64,000 nt of DNA from Amycolatopsis mongoliensis (lineage in GTDB: Bacteria; Actinomycetota; Actinomycetes; Mycobacteriales; Pseudonocardiaceae). Location: NCBI RefSeq assembly GCF_030285665.1, contig NZ_CP127295.1:2666001-2730000 (forward strand), read 5' to 3'. This document shows, in pieces, positions 27,582 to 35,329 of this stretch. The notes under the pieces are model-generated. The model was not told where the DNA came from. It saw only the letters and a program-made list of their open reading frames with translations, and searched no databases. Position numbers and translations under genes: made by a program. Each line of letters begins with the position of its first letter. The first letter of the stretch is position 1.

Positions 27582-28160
27582 TCAGCTCAGCCAGGCCTGG
27601 GCCGCGTCGGCGCCGTTCCACACCTGCGCCTTGAGCCCCGCCGCCCGTGCGCCGTCCACATTGGATGGACGGTCGTCGAAGAACAGGCAGTCGGCAGGCT
27701 CCGCGCCGAGCTCGTCGAGCAGGAGGCGGAAGATCTTCGCGTCCGGCTTGACGCACCGGACGTCGCCCGAGAAGAGCGTCACGCGGAAGTGCCGGACCCA
27801 CTCCTGCGCGCGGACCCATTCCCCGAACACCGCCGGCGCGTTCGACAGCAGCGCCAGCGACGCGCCGGCTTCGGACAGCGCTTCGACCAACGCCTGCGCG
27901 GCCGGTTCGAGGTGGGCCCAGCCCTCGACGTCGATGCGGGTCAGCTCGGCCGACAGCGCTTCGTCGACGGGCACGCCCAGTGCCTTGCCGACCGTCTGCC
28001 AGTACTCGAGCGGAGTGCTCCCGGCGTCGTAGGGAAGCCGGTGGTCCCAGTACGCCTTCTCGAACTCCGGCAGCGGCGCGCCCATCGCCGCGGCCAGGTC
28101 CGGGCGGGCCTGGCTCGGCTTGCTCAGCACGTCGCCGTAGTCGAACACGATCCAGTTCAC
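27582..28160 (-). CDS. HAD-superfamily hydrolase
   Basis: A 192-residue cytoplasmic hydrolase. Motif I is WIVFDYGDVLSKP, with nucleophile and acid/base Asp; motif II is ALLSNAP; motif III is the Lys in DVRCVKPDAKIF; motif IV is CLFFDDRPSNVDGARAAG. This is the haloacid-dehalogenase branch that acts on phosphate monoesters or haloacids. The GTG at 28160 has a GGGGG stretch upstream; GTG 28181, which overlaps the upstream stop by GTGA, is an equally good start and would add seven residues. It follows the threonine aldolase gene in one operon. Confidence 0.87.
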   Translation of the reverse strand: MNWIVFDYGDVLSKPSQARPDLAAAMGAPLPEFEKAYWDHRLPYDAGSTPLEYWQTVGKALGVPVDEALSAELTRIDVEGWAHLEPAAQALVEALSEAGASLALLSNAPAVFGEWVRAQEWVRHFRVTLFSGDVRCVKPDAKIFRLLLDELGAEPADCLFFDDRPSNVDGARAAGLKAQVWNGADAAQAWLS

Positions 28161-28177
28161 GGTGCCCCCGGTACTCG

Positions 28178-29200
28178 TCACGCGCCGCTCTTGATCCGGC
28201 GCAAGGCTTCTTCGACGTCGGTCGCGCTCAGGTCCCGGTGCGTGACGAACCGGACCTTGCCCGCCATCGGCACCGCCCGGATCCCGAGCGAGTCGAGCCA
28301 GGCCAGCGCGGTCGGGATGTCGGGCACCTGGGCGAGCACGATGTTGGTGTCCGGCACGTTCGTCGGCCAGCCGTGCTCGGTCAGGCCCTCCGCGAGGCGC
28401 CGGGCGTTCTCGTGCGACTCCGCCAGCTCGGGGATGCGGTCCAGCGCGACCAGGCAGGCCGCGGCCAGGACGCCGCCCTGCCGGACGCCGCCGCCGAGCA
28501 TCTGCCGCATCCGGCGGGCCCGCTCGACGAACGCGACGCTGCCCGCGACGACCGAGCCGACCGGCGCGCCGAGGCCCTTGCTGAAGCAGGCCGACACGGT
28601 GTCGACGCCGACGGTCAGCGCGGCGGGCGGTACCTCCAGCGCGACCGCGGCCTGCCACAGCCGGGCGCCGTCGAGGTGCACGGTCAGGCCGGCTTCCTTC
28701 GCGACGGACAGCAGCTGGGCGTGCTCGTCGGGCGGCGTCACCGCGCCACCGGCCGCGTTGTGCGTGTTCTCGAGGCAGAGCAGAGATGTCCGTAATGTGA
28801 AATATGGCCCGGGTTGTCCGATCGCGGCCGCGAGGGCGTCGGGCGAGGGGCGGCCCGGGCCGCCGTCGTGCTCCAGGATGTCCGGCATCCCGCCGGCCAG
28901 CCACGCCGCCGAGCCCAGCTCGCTGGACAGGACGTGGGCGCCCCGCGTGGCGAGGAACCGGTCGCCGCGCTGCAGGTGGAGGCTCAGTGCGACCAGGTTC
29001 GCCATGGTCCCGCTCGGCACCCAGAGGGCGGCCGGCATGCCCAGGACGTGCGCGGCGCGTTCCTCCAGCGCCTGGACCGTCGGGTCGCGCTCGAGGACGT
29101 TGTCACCGACCTCCGCGGACGCCATCGCCGCGCGCATCGTGTCATCCGGTCGGGTGACGGTGTCGGAACGGAAGTCCAGCGGCGTCGGCGTGAAGGTCAC
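28178..29200 (-). CDS. ltaE: Low-specificity L-threonine aldolase
   Basis: A 340-residue PLP enzyme that splits L-threonine or allo-threonine to glycine and acetaldehyde. The start PLDFRSDTVTRPDDTMRAAM is characteristic. VGDNVLERDPTVQALEERAA, the cofactor segment WVPSGTMANLVAL, HLDGARLWQAAVAL and the Schiff-base Lys in CFSKGLGAPVGSVV follow in order. Length fits the family. The GTG start is placed by the conserved N-terminus; the upstream 135 bp contains TGATCA and TGTGATG-type repeats but no clear promoter. Cotranscribed with the HAD hydrolase. Confidence 0.93.
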   Translation of the reverse strand: MTFTPTPLDFRSDTVTRPDDTMRAAMASAEVGDNVLERDPTVQALEERAAHVLGMPAALWVPSGTMANLVALSLHLQRGDRFLATRGAHVLSSELGSAAWLAGGMPDILEHDGGPGRPSPDALAAAIGQPGPYFTLRTSLLCLENTHNAAGGAVTPPDEHAQLLSVAKEAGLTVHLDGARLWQAAVALEVPPAALTVGVDTVSACFSKGLGAPVGSVVAGSVAFVERARRMRQMLGGGVRQGGVLAAACLVALDRIPELAESHENARRLAEGLTEHGWPTNVPDTNIVLAQVPDIPTALAWLDSLGIRAVPMAGKVRFVTHRDLSATDVEEALRRIKSGA

Positions 29201-29335
29201 GGAGTGATCACATCACACTGACCGGACGGGGATCAATGAGCCCTCGGGTGGTCGAACCCACTTGGTCCGTGCAACCGTGGACGCCCCTGATTCCGTCCTA
29301 CCCACCGACGACAACAGAGCGGAGCACGACAGCGC

Positions 29336-29845
29336 GTGGACCAGCGCGACGAGGAGGAGTTCGCGGAGTACTTCGCCGCCAGGCGGGACGCCGTGCGCCG
29401 GACCGCGTACATGCTCTGCGGCGACTGGCACCGGGCGGACGACCTCGCGCAGACGGCGTTCGTCGCGCTGCACCGGAGGTGGAAGAAGATCAGGGATCGC
29501 GCGGCGACCGACGCGTACGTCCGCAAGACGCTCGTCCGGGCGTCGATCGACGAATCGCGGCGTCCGTGGCGGCGCGAGTGGCAGACCGAGACGCTGCCGG
29601 AGCCGGCCGACGACACGCCGGGCCTCGACGAGCTCGTCGCGACCAGGGAAGACCTGCTCGCGGCGCTGAAGGAAGTGCCGCCCAAGCAGCGGGCGGTGCT
29701 GGTCATGCGGTTCTTCGAAGGGCTCGACGTGGCCGGCGCGGCGACGGCGCTGGGCTGCAGCGAAGGCAACGTCAAGAGCCAGACCGCGCGCGGGCTGGCG
29801 AACCTCAAGCAGGTGCTGGAACGGGAGGTGGAGACCAATGGATGA
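29336..29845 (+). CDS. ECF RNA polymerase sigma factor, SigE family of actinobacteria
   Basis: A 169-residue sigma-70 family regulator with only regions 2 and 4. Region 2 is RRTAYMLCGDWHRADDLAQT with FVALHRRWKK; region 4 is VPPKQRAVLVMRFFEGLDVA and the helix-turn-helix CSEGNVKSQTARGLANLK. It directs polymerase to a small stress regulon. The next gene overlaps it by 8 bp and codes a membrane protein that is probably its partner. The GTG start fits the family N-terminus (MDQRDEEEFAEYFAARRDA). Confidence 0.93.
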   Translation: MDQRDEEEFAEYFAARRDAVRRTAYMLCGDWHRADDLAQTAFVALHRRWKKIRDRAATDAYVRKTLVRASIDESRRPWRREWQTETLPEPADDTPGLDELVATREDLLAALKEVPPKQRAVLVMRFFEGLDVAGAATALGCSEGNVKSQTARGLANLKQVLEREVETNG

Positions 29846-30554
29846 GCAGGAGCTGCGCTCGCTGTTCTCCGCCGCGCCCGGCGACGCACCCACCTCGACG
29901 TTCACGCAGGACGACGTCGTCCGCGAGTCCCGCCGCCAGACCGTGCGGCGCCGCAACCGGATCACCGCCGGGGTGAGCGCCGCGGCGCTGGTGGTCGTCG
30001 GCTTCGGCGCATACGGAGTGCTGTCCGGGGGTACCCCCGAGTCGCTGACCTCCGCGAGCGACGGCGCCATGTCCTCGCAATCCGGGCCGGGGTCGGGGCA
30101 ACCCGGGCTGAGCCCGGCACGTCCAGAGATCGGTGGGGAGTCACCGAACTTCTCGTCCGAACCACCTCGGCAGGGAGGTGACCAGGGCGGGAAGACCGGC
30201 CAGCTGGCCGAAGGCGCCTCCGGGTGCGAACAGGTGGACGGGGAGCTCGCCATTGCCCTCGCTGGCGAGCTCCCCGGCCACGTCGCCGGTACCCCGGCCG
30301 TGCCGGGCGGCGCCTGTTCGACGGTGTCGCGGTCCGCCGGGTTCCCGGTTCCGGGCGGCGAGGTGTCCGTGGCGGTGTACCCGAAGGGCATTCCCGTCGT
30401 CTTCAAGTCCCAGCCGGCCGGCACGGTCACGGCCCAGGTGGCCACCGCGTCCGGCGGGTCGCTGGTGCTGGTCAGCGTGCCCTCGTCCGGAGCGACGGCG
30501 CCTTACGCGAGTCAGGTCGACGCGTTCGCGCACGCTCTCGCGCCCCGCTTCTGA
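29838..30554 (+). CDS. Single-pass membrane protein, likely sigma-factor partner
   Basis: A 238-residue protein with a short cytoplasmic N-terminus (MDEQELRSLFSAAPGDAPTS), basic residues RRQTVRRRN, one membrane helix (ITAGVSAAALVVVGFGAYGVL) and an outside domain of about 170 residues with Cys in GCEQVDGEL and GACSTVS. The N-terminal pattern, in which LRSLFSAAPGD precedes the helix, recurs in proteins coded after SigE-type ECF factors. It lacks the HxxxCxxC zinc motif of classical anti-sigma factors. An anti-sigma or sensory role is inferred from the 8-bp overlap and topology. Confidence 0.65.
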   Translation: MDEQELRSLFSAAPGDAPTSTFTQDDVVRESRRQTVRRRNRITAGVSAAALVVVGFGAYGVLSGGTPESLTSASDGAMSSQSGPGSGQPGLSPARPEIGGESPNFSSEPPRQGGDQGGKTGQLAEGASGCEQVDGELAIALAGELPGHVAGTPAVPGGACSTVSRSAGFPVPGGEVSVAVYPKGIPVVFKSQPAGTVTAQVATASGGSLVLVSVPSSGATAPYASQVDAFAHALAPRF

Positions 30555-30574
30555 GCCCGGGTCCGCCCGGTTGG

Positions 30575-30590
30575 CAGAATGACCGGTCAT
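30575..30590 (+). promoter_or_regulatory. -10-like box and palindrome at the TetR start codon
   Basis: CAGAAT 30575-30580 is followed by the perfect palindrome ATGACCGGTCAT at 30579-30590, whose last AT is the start of the ATG at 30589. A site over the -10 and start codon fits autorepression by the TetR protein. Confidence 0.5.
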
Positions 30591-31185
30591 GACCGCTGCG
30601 ACCACCCCGAAAGGGGAACGACGGCGCGCCGCGCTCGTCGAGGCCGCCGCGAAGCTGCTCGTCGAGGGCGGGTTCGACGCCGTCCGGCACCGGGCGGTCG
30701 CCGAGCGCGCGGGGCTGCCGCTCGCGTCGACGACGTACTACTTCGACTCACTGGAAGAGCTGGTCACCGCCGCCGTCGAGCACCACTCGAACGCCGAGCT
30801 GGAGACGGGCCGCCGCCGGCTGGAGGAGCTGGCGACCCGCAACCGCGGCGTCCAGGCGACCGTCGAGCTGGTGCTGGAGATGCTGCTGGGGCCCGAGACC
30901 GACGACCCGGAGGCCGACGCGGAAGCGGTGCTGCTGCGGTACGAGCGGCTGGTCGCGACCGGCCGCCGTCCGTACCTGCGGCCCCTGATGCGGACGTTGT
31001 CGGCGCAGCTCAACGAGCTGCTGACGGAGATCTTCGCCCGCTCGGGCACACCCGTCAGCGAAGCGGACCTGGAACGGCTGGTGGCGCTGGTCGACGGCGC
31101 CGTCGTCAACGCCCTGATCGCGGTCGACCCGGCCCCGCGCGCGGCGGCGTCCCGGATGCTGCAGAACGCACTCGACGGCACCTGA
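30589..31185 (+). CDS. TetR-family transcriptional regulator
   Basis: A 198-residue repressor. The N-terminal helix-turn-helix reads RRAALVEAAAKLLVEGGFDA, then HRAVAERAGLPLASTTYYF, which is the TetR recognition helix followed by the usual YYYF-type turn. The C-terminal 130 residues form the ligand and dimer domain. No neighbour points to the ligand. It probably represses itself through the palindrome at its start codon and may control the adjacent, now broken, LysR gene or a distant target. Confidence 0.9.
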   Translation: MTAATTPKGERRRAALVEAAAKLLVEGGFDAVRHRAVAERAGLPLASTTYYFDSLEELVTAAVEHHSNAELETGRRRLEELATRNRGVQATVELVLEMLLGPETDDPEADAEAVLLRYERLVATGRRPYLRPLMRTLSAQLNELLTEIFARSGTPVSEADLERLVALVDGAVVNALIAVDPAPRAAASRMLQNALDGT

Positions 31186-31189
31186 CCAT

Positions 31190-31195
31190 TACTGT
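31190..31195 (+). promoter_or_regulatory. -10 box of the decayed LysR gene
   Basis: TACTGT, seven bases, then GTG 31203. The leaderless promoter of the remnant is still intact. Confidence 0.45.
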
Positions 31196-31202
31196 CGTGC
31201 AG

Positions 31203-31373
31203 GTGGATCTGAACCTGCTGACCGCCTTGGACGCGTTGCTGGAGGAGAACTCCGTGCAGGCGGCCGCCGACCGGCTGCACCTCACGCCGCCCGCGATGAG
31301 CCGCACGCTGGCGCGGATCCGGGCGACGACCGGTGACGACATCCTGGTGCGCACCGGCCGGACGATGACCTGA
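31203..31373 (+). pseudogene. LysR-type regulator remnant, DNA-binding domain only
   Basis: The 56 residues VDLNLLTALDALLEENS, VQAAADRLHLTPPAMSRTL and ARIRATTGDDILVRTGRTMT are a textbook LysR winged helix-turn-helix, then a TGA follows at once. A complete LysR protein has about 300 residues. The 47 bp after the stop are AT-rich compared with the surroundings and lead straight to the next gene's end, so the rest has been deleted. A free DNA-binding domain could still bind DNA without a ligand domain, but decay is the simpler reading. Confidence 0.8.
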
Positions 31374-31420
31374 TTCAAATGCAATCTACTTAATCGACGA
31401 GTTACCGCCGTGCACTTGTC

Positions 31421-32119
31421 TTACGCCTTCCGCTGCGCCTTCGCCAGGTCGTCGCGGGACTTCGTGACGAGCGCCAGCATCGCCTGCTCGGCCGCCACGG
31501 GATCGCCGGCCACGATCGCGTCGAACACCTTCCGGTGGCTCGGCACCGGGTCCTCCGCCGCCGACGCCCCGTGCACCAGCTTGTCGCGCTCGGCGAGCCC
31601 GATCGCGATGACCCGTTCCATCCGCATCAGGAAGTTGTTGTGGGTGGCGCCCATCAGCCGCCGGTGGAAGGCGAGGTCGGCCTGGACGCTCGCCTCGGCG
31701 TCGTCGGCCGCGGCCATGTCGGCCAGCGCCTCCCGCAGCGACTCGAGGTCCTCCTCGGACGCCCGCTCGGCCGCGATCCGCGCCGCCGCGGGCTCGACGA
31801 CCGTGCGGACCTCGGTGAGCTCGTCGAGCAGGCCCGGGTCGTCGGCCGCCGCGGTCTGCCAGCGCATGACGTCGGTGTCGAGCATGTTCCACTTCTCGCG
31901 CGGCTGGACGAACGTGCCGCGCTTCTGCCGGGCGTCGATCATCCCCTTCGCGGCCAGCACTTTCAGCGCCTCGCGCAGCGCGGTCAGGCTGATGTCGAGC
32001 TCTTCGCGCAGCGCCGGCAGGTCCAGAACGGTGCCCTCGCCCCACTCGTCGGAGAGGATCCGGCTGGCCAGTGCCTCCACGGTCTGGCCGTGCAACCCGC
32101 GTGGCCGGTGTTCGGTCAA
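31421..32119 (-). CDS. GntR/FadR-type (FCD) regulator of the galactoside locus
   Basis: A 232-residue repressor. The N-terminal winged helix includes LPALREELDISLTALREALK, then AAKGMIDARQKRGTFVQP. The FCD ligand domain follows, with TEVRTVVEPAAARIAAERAS, the metal-site His in DLAFHRRLMGATHN and the late VPSHRKVFDAIVAGD. DgoR and related sensors of sugar acids belong to this class. It is divergent from the ABC importer and next to all galactose genes, so 2-keto-3-deoxygalactonate or galactonate is a likely ligand. The start is TTG 32119 with GAGAGGG seven bases upstream. No ATG or GTG is available nearby. Confidence 0.88.
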   Translation of the reverse strand: MTEHRPRGLHGQTVEALASRILSDEWGEGTVLDLPALREELDISLTALREALKVLAAKGMIDARQKRGTFVQPREKWNMLDTDVMRWQTAAADDPGLLDELTEVRTVVEPAAARIAAERASEEDLESLREALADMAAADDAEASVQADLAFHRRLMGATHNNFLMRMERVIAIGLAERDKLVHGASAAEDPVPSHRKVFDAIVAGDPVAAEQAMLALVTKSRDDLAKAQRKA

Positions 32120-32180
32120 TGGAGGGCCCTCTCAGCTGGCAGGTCGTGATGGGAGTCATCCTACGCCGCCCGCGAAGTCG

Positions 32181-32229
32181 TCATAAATTATGAATACATC
32201 TTGACACCGGCGGCCCCCGGTTGCACTCT
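32181..32229 (+). promoter_or_regulatory. Operator and promoter of the sugar ABC importer
   Basis: The 13-bp palindrome TCATAAATTATGA (32181-32193) lies 8 bp before TTGACA (32201-32206), which is 17 bp from the weak -10 CACTCT (32224-32229). The inner 11 bp fits CNTAANTTANG, also found at 42149-42159. Likely GntR/FCD repressor site. Confidence 0.6.
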
Positions 32230-32290
32230 TTGGCAGCAGTCACGCCCGTGCGGGCACCAAGACAGCGCATCCAGACAAAGGGGTCACGAC

Positions 32291-33589
32291 ATGACGAGTG
32301 CAGGCCTGTCCCGCCGTCGTTTCCTGCGCAACGCGAGCCTGGCCGGGCTGGGCGCCGTCGGCTCGGGCAGCTTCCTCGCCGCCTGCGCCACCTCCGCGAA
32401 CTCCGGCCCGGTCAAGCAGGCCGCCGGCGCGGTCACCGTCCAGTCGAACCTGTCCTCGCCCGAGGCGAAGAAGGCGATCGAAGCGCTGGCCCAGGCGTTC
32501 GGCGCGAAGGGTGGCGCGACGGCGACCGTCAACACCGTCGCGTCGGAGACCTTCCGCACCCAGCTGCCCAGCTACCTCACCGCGGCCACCCCGCCGGACA
32601 CCTACACGTGGTACCCGGGTTCGCTGCTGTCCGGCTACGCGCGCAAGGGCCTGCTGCTCGACGTCGGCGACGTCTGGCAGACCATGGGCGACTACAGCGC
32701 CGCGTTCCGCGCGCTCTCCGGCGACGGCGCCGGGCACCAGGTCTTCATCCCCACGTCCTACTACTGGTGGGGCTTCTTCTACCGGAAGTCGAACTTCGCG
32801 AAGTGGGGCGTGCAGCCGCCGACGAACTGGAGCGAGTTCCTCGCACTGTGCGAAACCCTGAAGGGCAAGGGAATCGCGCCGATCGGGCTCGGCGCGGGCG
32901 GCAACACGCCGTGGACCGCGTCCGCCTGGTTCGACTACCTGAACATCCGGATCAACGGCGCGCCCTTCCACCGCGAGCTGCTCGCGGGCAAGCAGCGCTT
33001 CGACGACCCGCGCGTCAAGAAGATCTTCGACCCGTGGCGCCAGGCCCTGCCCTACTTCGACCCGAACGGCACGGCGATCGCGTTCCAGGACGCCACGACC
33101 GTGCTGCTGCAGGGCCGCACCGGCATGGTGCTGACCGGCACGTTCTTCGCCGACGCCGCACCGAAGGACGCGCTCGACGACCTCGACTTCTTCCAGTTCC
33201 CGATCCTCGACCCGGCGGTGCCGGTGGCCGAGGAGGGCCCGACCGACGGCTTCTTCGCCAGCGCGCGCACCCCGCACGTCGCCGAGGTCAAGGAATGGTT
33301 CAAGTACGTCGCCACGGCCGAGGCGCAGGAGCTCTACATCAAGAACTCCTCCGGCACGGTGCTGCCGACCAACCCGAGCGCCAAGGACAACGGCACGCCG
33401 CTGGTCCAAAAGGGACGGAAGCTGCTCACCGACGCCAAGGAGATCACGCAGTTCTTCAACCGGGACTCCTCCGACGCGCTGCAGCCGACCGCCGACGCCG
33501 CGCTGATCCGGTTCATCCAGAAGCCGAACGAGCTCGACTCGATCCTGCGCGACTGGCAGACCGCCGCGCAGAAGGTCTGGCAGTCCTGA
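32291..33589 (+). CDS. Sugar ABC transporter binding lipoprotein (CUT1 type)
   Basis: A 432-residue binding protein. Its N-terminus combines a twin-arginine signal, SRRRFLRNASLAGLGAVG, with a lipobox, FLAACATS, so it is probably exported folded and then lipid-anchored. The mature part has the SBP-family-1 layout: VTVQSNLSSPEAKKAIEALA, then PDTYTWYPGSLLSGY, KWGVQPPTNWSEFLALCE and MVLTGTFFADAAP. It would capture an alpha-galactoside or galactose, judging by the linked GH36 gene. ATG 32291 has AAAGGGG upstream. First gene of a rightward operon. Confidence 0.92.
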   Translation: MTSAGLSRRRFLRNASLAGLGAVGSGSFLAACATSANSGPVKQAAGAVTVQSNLSSPEAKKAIEALAQAFGAKGGATATVNTVASETFRTQLPSYLTAATPPDTYTWYPGSLLSGYARKGLLLDVGDVWQTMGDYSAAFRALSGDGAGHQVFIPTSYYWWGFFYRKSNFAKWGVQPPTNWSEFLALCETLKGKGIAPIGLGAGGNTPWTASAWFDYLNIRINGAPFHRELLAGKQRFDDPRVKKIFDPWRQALPYFDPNGTAIAFQDATTVLLQGRTGMVLTGTFFADAAPKDALDDLDFFQFPILDPAVPVAEEGPTDGFFASARTPHVAEVKEWFKYVATAEAQELYIKNSSGTVLPTNPSAKDNGTPLVQKGRKLLTDAKEITQFFNRDSSDALQPTADAALIRFIQKPNELDSILRDWQTAAQKVWQS

Positions 33590-33590
33590 G

Positions 33591-34511
33591 ATGGCGGTGC
33601 TGACCGCGAAGAGGCCCGACACGGCGTTCCTGGCCGCGAAACGCCGTCGCCGCCGGGTCTCACCCGTGCTGCTCGCGTTCGTCCTGGTGCCGCTCGTCGT
33701 CGAGGGGTTCTGGGTGTTCTGGCCCGCCCTGCAGGGTTTCTACCTGGCGCTGACGAACTGGGACGGCGTCTCGGCGCCCACGTTCGTCGGCCTGGGGAAC
33801 TTCGCCGAGATGTTCTCCGACGACATCTTCAAGACCGCGGCACTGGACACGGTGATCTGGCTCGTCCTCTTCGGCGGTCTCTCGGCCGTCGGCGGGCTCG
33901 CGCTGGCGACGTTGCTGCAGAAGGAACGGCGCGGCGTCGGGTTCTACCGGGCCGCGCTGTTCACGCCGGTGGTGTTCTCGCTGGTCGCGACGTCGCTGAT
34001 CTGGCAGGTGATCTACCAGCCGGACGGCGTCGTCAACAAGCTGCTCGGCGCGGTCGGGCTCGGCAGCTGGCAGCACTCGTGGCTCGCCGACCCGAAGACG
34101 GCGCTGTACGCGGTGCTCGTCCCGGCGCTGTGGCGGCAGCTCGGGTACGTCATGGTGCTGTACCTGGCCGGCCTCAAGGGCATCGACCCGGCGCTGTACG
34201 AAGCGGCCAAACTGGACGGCGCCACGGCGTGGCAGCAGTTCCGCAACGTGACGTGGCCGCAGCTGCGCAGCGTCAACTCCGTGGTCCTGTCGGTGATCAT
34301 CATCGACTCGCTGCGCTCCTTCGACGTCGTGTGGTCGATGACGAAGGGTGGGCCGTACCACTCGTCCGAGCTGCTCAGCACGTACATGTATGCGACGGCG
34401 TTCCAGTCGCTGCGGCTCGGTTACGCGTCCGCGCTGGCCGTGGTGATCTTCGTGCTCGCGTTCGGCGTGATCGTGACCTACCTCGTGCGCGCTTTCCGGG
34501 AGGACTCGTGA
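33591..34511 (+). CDS. Sugar ABC permease, MalF class
   Basis: A 306-residue membrane protein with six helices. It starts one base after the preceding stop. The basic N-terminus (AAKRRRRRVSPVLLAFVLVP) precedes helix 1, and FYLALTNWDGVSAPTFVGLGNF is the usual following loop. The EAA loop, YEAAKLDGATAWQQFRNVTWP, couples to the ATPase; it is written here in two parts as YEAAKLDGATAW and QQFRNVTWP. No ATPase is coded in the operon, so a shared MsiK-type ATPase elsewhere is implied, which is common for actinobacterial sugar importers. Confidence 0.93.
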   Translation: MAVLTAKRPDTAFLAAKRRRRRVSPVLLAFVLVPLVVEGFWVFWPALQGFYLALTNWDGVSAPTFVGLGNFAEMFSDDIFKTAALDTVIWLVLFGGLSAVGGLALATLLQKERRGVGFYRAALFTPVVFSLVATSLIWQVIYQPDGVVNKLLGAVGLGSWQHSWLADPKTALYAVLVPALWRQLGYVMVLYLAGLKGIDPALYEAAKLDGATAWQQFRNVTWPQLRSVNSVVLSVIIIDSLRSFDVVWSMTKGGPYHSSELLSTYMYATAFQSLRLGYASALAVVIFVLAFGVIVTYLVRAFREDS

Positions 34512-35329
34512 GGAGGACGCGGACGTTCGGGTTCCACCTGCTCGCGGGCGGGCTCTCGGTGCTGTGGCTGCTGCCGATCCTGCTGGTGCTGACGACGAGC
34601 GTCCGGACGTTCTCCGACATCGCGTCGAACGGCCTCGGCGTGCTGCCCGCGTCGTTCTCGCTGGACGGCTTCGGGCAGGCGTGGGGCGAGGGTGGCGGCG
34701 GGCACGCGATGCTGAACAGCCTGCTCGTGACCATCCCGACGGTGCTGCTCGCGCTGCTGCTCAGCTCGGCGGCGGCGTTCGCGCTGAGCCGGTACGAGAT
34801 CCCGTTCCGCCGCACGATCATCCTGGTGATGCTGGCGGGAAACCTGCTGCCGCCGCAGATCCTGCTCGTGCCGGTGGCGAAGCTGGCCGAACTGCTGGGC
34901 ATCTACGACACGCTGACGGCGCTGATCGTCGTGCAGGTCGGGTTCGGGCTCGGGTTCTACACGTTCGTGCTGCAGGGGTTCATGCGGTCGATCCCGGGCG
35001 AGATCCAGCAGGCGGCGCTGATCGACGGCGCCGGCGTCGCGCAGATCTTCTGGCGGATCATCCTGCCGATGACCCGCCCGGCGCTGGCGGCGCTCGGCGC
35101 GCTCGCGTTCACCTGGACGTTCAACGACCTGCTGTGGTCGATCACCGTGCTGCGCACCGGGACGGTGATGCCGGTGACGCCGGCGCTGCTCGGCCTGCAG
35201 GGCCAATACGTGTCCAACTGGAACGTGGTCGCGGCCGGCTCGGTGATCGCCGCCGTGCCGACGGTCGCGGTGTTCCTGCGGTTCCAGAAGCACTTCATCT
35301 CCGGACTCGCGATCGGGGCGATCAAGTGA
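34508..35329 (+). CDS. Sugar ABC permease, MalG class
   Basis: A 273-residue partner permease. GTG 34508 overlaps the previous stop by GTGA. The sequence has helix 1 (LLAGGLSVLWLLPILLVLT), then TSVRTFSDIASNGLGVLP, and the EAA loop IQQAALIDGAGVAQIFWRI before LPMTRPALAAL. These are standard for CUT1 transporters. The downstream GH36 reading frame begins inside the stop codon, again by GTGA, so the whole operon is translationally coupled. Confidence 0.93.
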   Translation: MRRTRTFGFHLLAGGLSVLWLLPILLVLTTSVRTFSDIASNGLGVLPASFSLDGFGQAWGEGGGGHAMLNSLLVTIPTVLLALLLSSAAAFALSRYEIPFRRTIILVMLAGNLLPPQILLVPVAKLAELLGIYDTLTALIVVQVGFGLGFYTFVLQGFMRSIPGEIQQAALIDGAGVAQIFWRIILPMTRPALAALGALAFTWTFNDLLWSITVLRTGTVMPVTPALLGLQGQYVSNWNVVAAGSVIAAVPTVAVFLRFQKHFISGLAIGAIK

